Shown: in pieces, positions 5,858-8,295 of the stretch | How the letters are laid out: each line of letters starts with the position of its first letter | Position numbering within the stretch: the stretch's first letter is position 1 | From: Alphaproteobacteria bacterium | GTDB lineage: Bacteria > Pseudomonadota > Alphaproteobacteria > Sphingomonadales > Sphingomonadaceae | Reading direction: 5' to 3' | Length of the DNA: 8,295 bases | Assembly: GCA_028869975.1 (NCBI GenBank) | Contig: JAGWQR010000281.1 | Location: 1-8,295, forward strand | Position numbers and translations under genes: made by a program | The notes under the pieces: model-generated | Told to the model about the DNA's origin: nothing | Databases searched by the model: none | What the model saw: only the letters and a program-made list of their open reading frames with translations

Positions 5858-7024
5858 TTATGCGTTGGCGCGCATCTGGGCATAAAGGGCAAACAGATCG
5901 GCAAAATGCTGATCCATCGTGCGAACACTGCCTGCTTGCGCCGTCGCGAGGGCGCGCGCCTGTGCCGCCCCTTCTGCCACGAAATCGCTGATGGCCGCTG
6001 CCGCACTGCCAACATCATTGGCCGTGTAAAGCCGCGATCCCGGCCCGCGCGCCTGATCGGCAATGCCGCCCTGATCGGGCGCAACCACCGGTAGGCCGGA
6101 AGCGCGCGCCTCCGCCCCCACCATGCCGAAAGTCTCCGCCTCGCAGCCATGGATCAATGCGTCAGCCGAGGCGAGCAGCCGCGCGAACTGCGCACGGGTT
6201 TTGGTGGGGGCAATCAGTTGCACATGCGGCAAATCACGAACATAGCGCGCGATGCTACGCTTGTTGCGGCCATCGCCCGCAATAATCAGCCCGATCGGCG
6301 CCTTGTGCCCGGCGGCGACCACCGCATCCGCGACAAACGGCCAACGTTTTTCCGCCGACAAGCGCCCCGCGCCGAGCAACAAGGTCGCGTGTGGACTCAG
6401 TCCGCAGCGTGCGAGCAGTCGCGCGCGCAGATGCTCATCGCGAAATACGGGCGAGAAGATGCCATCCTCCACCCCCATCGGGTTGACGACGACCTTGGCC
6501 AGGCCGCCATCGTGCAACCGCTGCCCCAGATCTTCATTCGCACAGATCACCGCGTCATAAGCGGCATCAAGCCGTCGCAAATGCCGCCAGAACCATTCAA
6601 ACCGCCGGTCGATGGTATCGCGCGCGAGAATCCGTCCGAACCAGCGATAGGCATAGGCCGAGAGCGGATCGGCATGCATGATGAGCGCACGCGGGATATG
6701 CGCGCCGGACCACCGCGCAGTCTGCGAAGCGCTTCGCCAAGGGGAGGAAGCGGCCAGAATATCCGGTTTCGAGGCCGTAATTGCTTCATGAAGTTTCATT
6801 TCATTATCAAAATAAAAATATTTGGGATCGAGCTGGAATTTGCGTGCCTTGATATGCACAACGCGCGCCTGCTTGCTGCGTTCCTCAATGCCGTCATGGT
6901 CGCTTGGCGCGATAATCGTAATATCATGCCCCATCGCCGGCCCTGCAACCAGTTTGCGTTCGATATAGGTTTTCACCCCGCCACCAAAGGGTGAATAAAA
7001 GCCACAGACATCGACGATGCGCAT
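5858..7024 (-). CDS. GT4-family glycosyltransferase
   Basis: A 388-residue retaining glycosyltransferase with the GT-B two-domain fold. The N-terminal acceptor domain starts at MRIVDVCGFYSPFGGGVKTY (the glycine-rich GGGVKTYIE loop at 14-22 is typical of the family). The C-terminal donor domain has GRLSAEKRW (220-228), IIAGDGRNK (247-254) and the EX7E signature in EAETFGMVGAEA (Glu297 and Glu305), followed by SGLPVVAPDQGGI. The enzyme should add a sugar from a nucleotide-sugar to a lipid or oligosaccharide acceptor at the cytoplasmic face of the inner membrane; donor and acceptor cannot be told from the sequence. ATG 7024 starts 6 bases after the DUF2141 stop (7031), so coupled translation is likely; only a distant AAGG is present. 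An A/T-rich patch at 6797-6830 encodes FQLDPKYFYFDNE. The class is certain, the exact product unknown. Confidence 0.93.
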   Translation of the reverse strand: MRIVDVCGFYSPFGGGVKTYIERKLVAGPAMGHDITIIAPSDHDGIEERSKQARVVHIKARKFQLDPKYFYFDNEMKLHEAITASKPDILAASSPWRSASQTARWSGAHIPRALIMHADPLSAYAYRWFGRILARDTIDRRFEWFWRHLRRLDAAYDAVICANEDLGQRLHDGGLAKVVVNPMGVEDGIFSPVFRDEHLRARLLARCGLSPHATLLLGAGRLSAEKRWPFVADAVVAAGHKAPIGLIIAGDGRNKRSIARYVRDLPHVQLIAPTKTRAQFARLLASADALIHGCEAETFGMVGAEARASGLPVVAPDQGGIADQARGPGSRLYTANDVGSAAAAISDFVAEGAAQARALATAQAGSVRTMDQHFADLFALYAQMRANA

Positions 7025-7030
7025 GGCGTG

Positions 7031-7567
7031 CTAGCTGCCTTTGACAGGCCCGAAACTAAGAAATCCGTGCCAGTAATTCATCACTATCGTCATCGATCCG
7101 CGTCCGCCATTGGCCACCCAGCGCGTCTCCGCAGCAGTCGGCGCGCGCATATGGAGCTTGGGATTACCCGAAAAGCCGATGCCATCGCTAAACTTGTCAA
7201 ACTTGTGGTTGGCATTGCGGTCATGCAGTACAACGATGCTATACGCCCCGGCCCCCGGCAAGCGCGTGCACAGCGTGACCATGCCAGTCGCTGGCACAGG
7301 CATTTCTACACGGCGGAATGTCTTGCCTGCATTGACCAGGTTCGTGTCATCACCGAGGAAATCGCCTTCTACCGAAGGATAAACCTCCATTTTCAGGAGG
7401 CCGGTACGGTCCTTCAGGCCAACAACATTGACCCATACCGCAGGCCCTGGCTCTGCAAGCCGGCATTGGGCATTGACTTTGCCCAGACCGGAGCCCGCCG
7501 CATCGGCATAGGCTGCCGATCCGCTCAAAACCAGCACGGCAAAGCTAATCAGCAGGATGCATTTCAT
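7031..7567 (-). CDS. Secreted DUF2141 domain protein
   Basis: A 178-residue protein with a Sec signal peptide: a short positive start (MK), a hydrophobic core CILLISFAVLVLSGSAA, and an AYA motif at 19-21 for cleavage. The mature part matches the DUF2141 family (PF09912): LLKMEVYPSVEGDFL, a beta-rich middle with VTLCTRLPGAGAYSIVVLHDRNANHKFDK, then GIGFSGNPKL. The D-x-N-x-N-x-K-F-D stretch resembles a calcium-binding loop. It is probably periplasmic or on the outer surface; the family has no assigned function. It has three cysteines, one in the signal peptide (Cys3) and two in the mature part (Cys36 and one in VTLCTR). ATG 7567 has a good ribosome site and lies inside the end of the membrane-protein gene, overlapping it by 23 bases. 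The glycosyltransferase follows after 6 bases, so the three are very probably co-transcribed. Confidence 0.87.
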   Translation of the reverse strand: MKCILLISFAVLVLSGSAAYADAAGSGLGKVNAQCRLAEPGPAVWVNVVGLKDRTGLLKMEVYPSVEGDFLGDDTNLVNAGKTFRRVEMPVPATGMVTLCTRLPGAGAYSIVVLHDRNANHKFDKFSDGIGFSGNPKLHMRAPTAAETRWVANGGRGSMTIVMNYWHGFLSFGPVKGS

Positions 7568-8294
7568 AGCGAATTCCTGTTTTCAAAAGATCTGACGCGC
7601 CCAGGATTATGCCGACCAGAACATGCACCAATGTCGTCGAAATCGCGACCAGCCAGATGACATGCTCGATATGTGCCGGGGTAGCGCGGCTCTGTTCAAT
7701 CAAAACAGATGCTACGCCCGCAAACAGCACCTGCTGATTGGGAACAAAAGGCAGGCGCGACAACAACAGCTTGACCGTACTCAGCACCAGCCACCATACC
7801 AGTGCAATGTTGGGCAGGGCAAGCGACCAGAGCAAAGCAGTCGTCATCATGATAATCAGCACGCGGATCAGTACAATTCCAGATACAAACCACAAATCAT
7901 GACGAGGCAGGCTAAAAAGCCGCCCGCGAAAGAACATCATCACCAGCGAGCTTAAAGTGATAAAGCCGATCGACAGGGCAAAGTAGAAGGCATCACCGCC
8001 ACCCAGTAACGTCCCGAACAACCGGTAAGCGAAGCCAAGCATACCTAAGGTGACGAGATTGCCGATCAGCGCGGACAGGATCGCCACATCCTTGATTGCC
8101 CCAAACGGCGTTCCCGTCAGATGGGCATTGCGGCGTGCCCAGGTATAGAAATACACTTCTCCAGAATAGCTGGGCAACAATTCATTCGTCACCTGTTTGC
8201 GCATGAGCGCAATAATACCACTAAAGGGTATCCCCCAAAGCCGACGAAAAATAACCCAGTCCGTGGTCGGGCCCGCCATATACCCAAATGTAAA
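7545..8294 (-). CDS. Multi-spanning membrane protein, unknown function (C-terminal part)
   Basis: The minus-strand frame is open to the right edge with no stop, so the gene starts outside the window; 249 residues are visible. An ATG at 8279 could be a start, but the in-frame FTFGY before it has no stop and the sequence after it (AGPTTDWVIFRRLWGIPFSG) does not look like an N terminus. Then comes a soluble-looking, aromatic segment (NELLPSYSGEVYFYTWARRN) and about six hydrophobic helices: AILSALIGNLVTLGMLGFAY, FYFALSIGFITLSSLVMMFF, FVSGIVLIRVLIIMMTTALL, IALVWWLVLSTVKLLL, VLFAGVASVLI and WLVAISTTLVHVLVGIIL. I do not recognise the family. Given the glycosyltransferase and secreted protein downstream, a role in handling or flipping an envelope lipid or polysaccharide is a guess. 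It overlaps the DUF2141 gene by 23 bases. Confidence 0.75.
   Translation of the reverse strand, partial: FTFGYMAGPTTDWVIFRRLWGIPFSGIIALMRKQVTNELLPSYSGEVYFYTWARRNAHLTGTPFGAIKDVAILSALIGNLVTLGMLGFAYRLFGTLLGGGDAFYFALSIGFITLSSLVMMFFRGRLFSLPRHDLWFVSGIVLIRVLIIMMTTALLWSLALPNIALVWWLVLSTVKLLLSRLPFVPNQQVLFAGVASVLIEQSRATPAHIEHVIWLVAISTTLVHVLVGIILGASDLLKTGIRYEMHPAD
7575..7578 (-). promoter_or_regulatory. Ribosome binding site of the DUF2141 gene
   Basis: On the minus strand AGGA lies 7 bases before ATG 7567, within the coding sequence of the upstream membrane protein. It supports this start despite the 23-base gene overlap. Confidence 0.6.
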
Positions 8295-8295
8295 G

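Noticed and set aside
3385..5991. Several long plus-strand open frames opposite polA (for example 4441-5139 and 5326-5991)
   Set aside because: They are antisense shadows of a well-conserved polA, with arginine/histidine-rich composition and no recognisable motifs; a GC-rich coding strand commonly leaves such frames open.
6149..6994. A 281-codon plus-strand open frame
   Set aside because: It lies wholly opposite the glycosyltransferase gene, whose motifs are clear; its own translation has no family resemblance.
1..8295. tRNA, rRNA, riboswitch, CRISPR array, insertion sequence or attachment site
   Set aside because: Nothing was found on either strand by reading; nearly all the window is accounted for by coding sequence, and no terminal inverted repeats or transposase motifs were seen.

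Overview
The window is GC-rich, densely packed bacterial DNA. Codon use, gene families and gene style (a PhoR-like PAS kinase, an HPr-rel-A cassette, an alphaproteobacterial-type DNA polymerase I) suggest an alphaproteobacterium, most likely a sphingomonad. The assignment rests on family resemblance, not on a marker gene. No RNA gene, insertion sequence, CRISPR array or prophage gene was seen.

Layout. (1) Positions 1-369, minus strand: the N-terminal part of a PAS-domain sensor kinase that looks PhoR-like and runs off the left edge. (2) About 110 bp of divergent intergenic DNA. (3) Positions 481-3058, plus strand: a compact four-gene unit made of a small Tat-exported protein, a PqqD-like peptide-binding protein, an HPr-kinase-related kinase and an uncharacterised nucleotidyltransferase. 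The last three are the HPr-rel-A system. Both junctions within this trio are 4-base ATGA overlaps. (4) Positions 3055-5817, minus strand: a full-length DNA polymerase I (polA) with intact 5'-nuclease, proofreading and polymerase domains. It converges on the cassette so closely that the two stop codons overlap in CTAG. (5) Positions 5858-8295, minus strand: a GT4-type glycosyltransferase, a secreted DUF2141 protein and a multi-spanning membrane protein cut by the right edge. They are nearly contiguous and probably form one operon reading towards polA.

How the genes may work together. The most interesting unit is region 3. PqqD-like proteins bind leader peptides, and HPr-kinase-like enzymes together with nucleotidyltransferases of this kind also occur as tailoring genes in phosphorylated lasso peptide clusters. 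Here the set lacks a cyclase, a leader peptidase or a radical-SAM enzyme, but it sits directly behind a small protein with a classical twin-arginine signal and two cysteines. That protein is a natural candidate substrate, and the chemistry is unknown. Region 5 looks like an uncharacterised envelope glycoconjugate or glycolipid module. polA is housekeeping.
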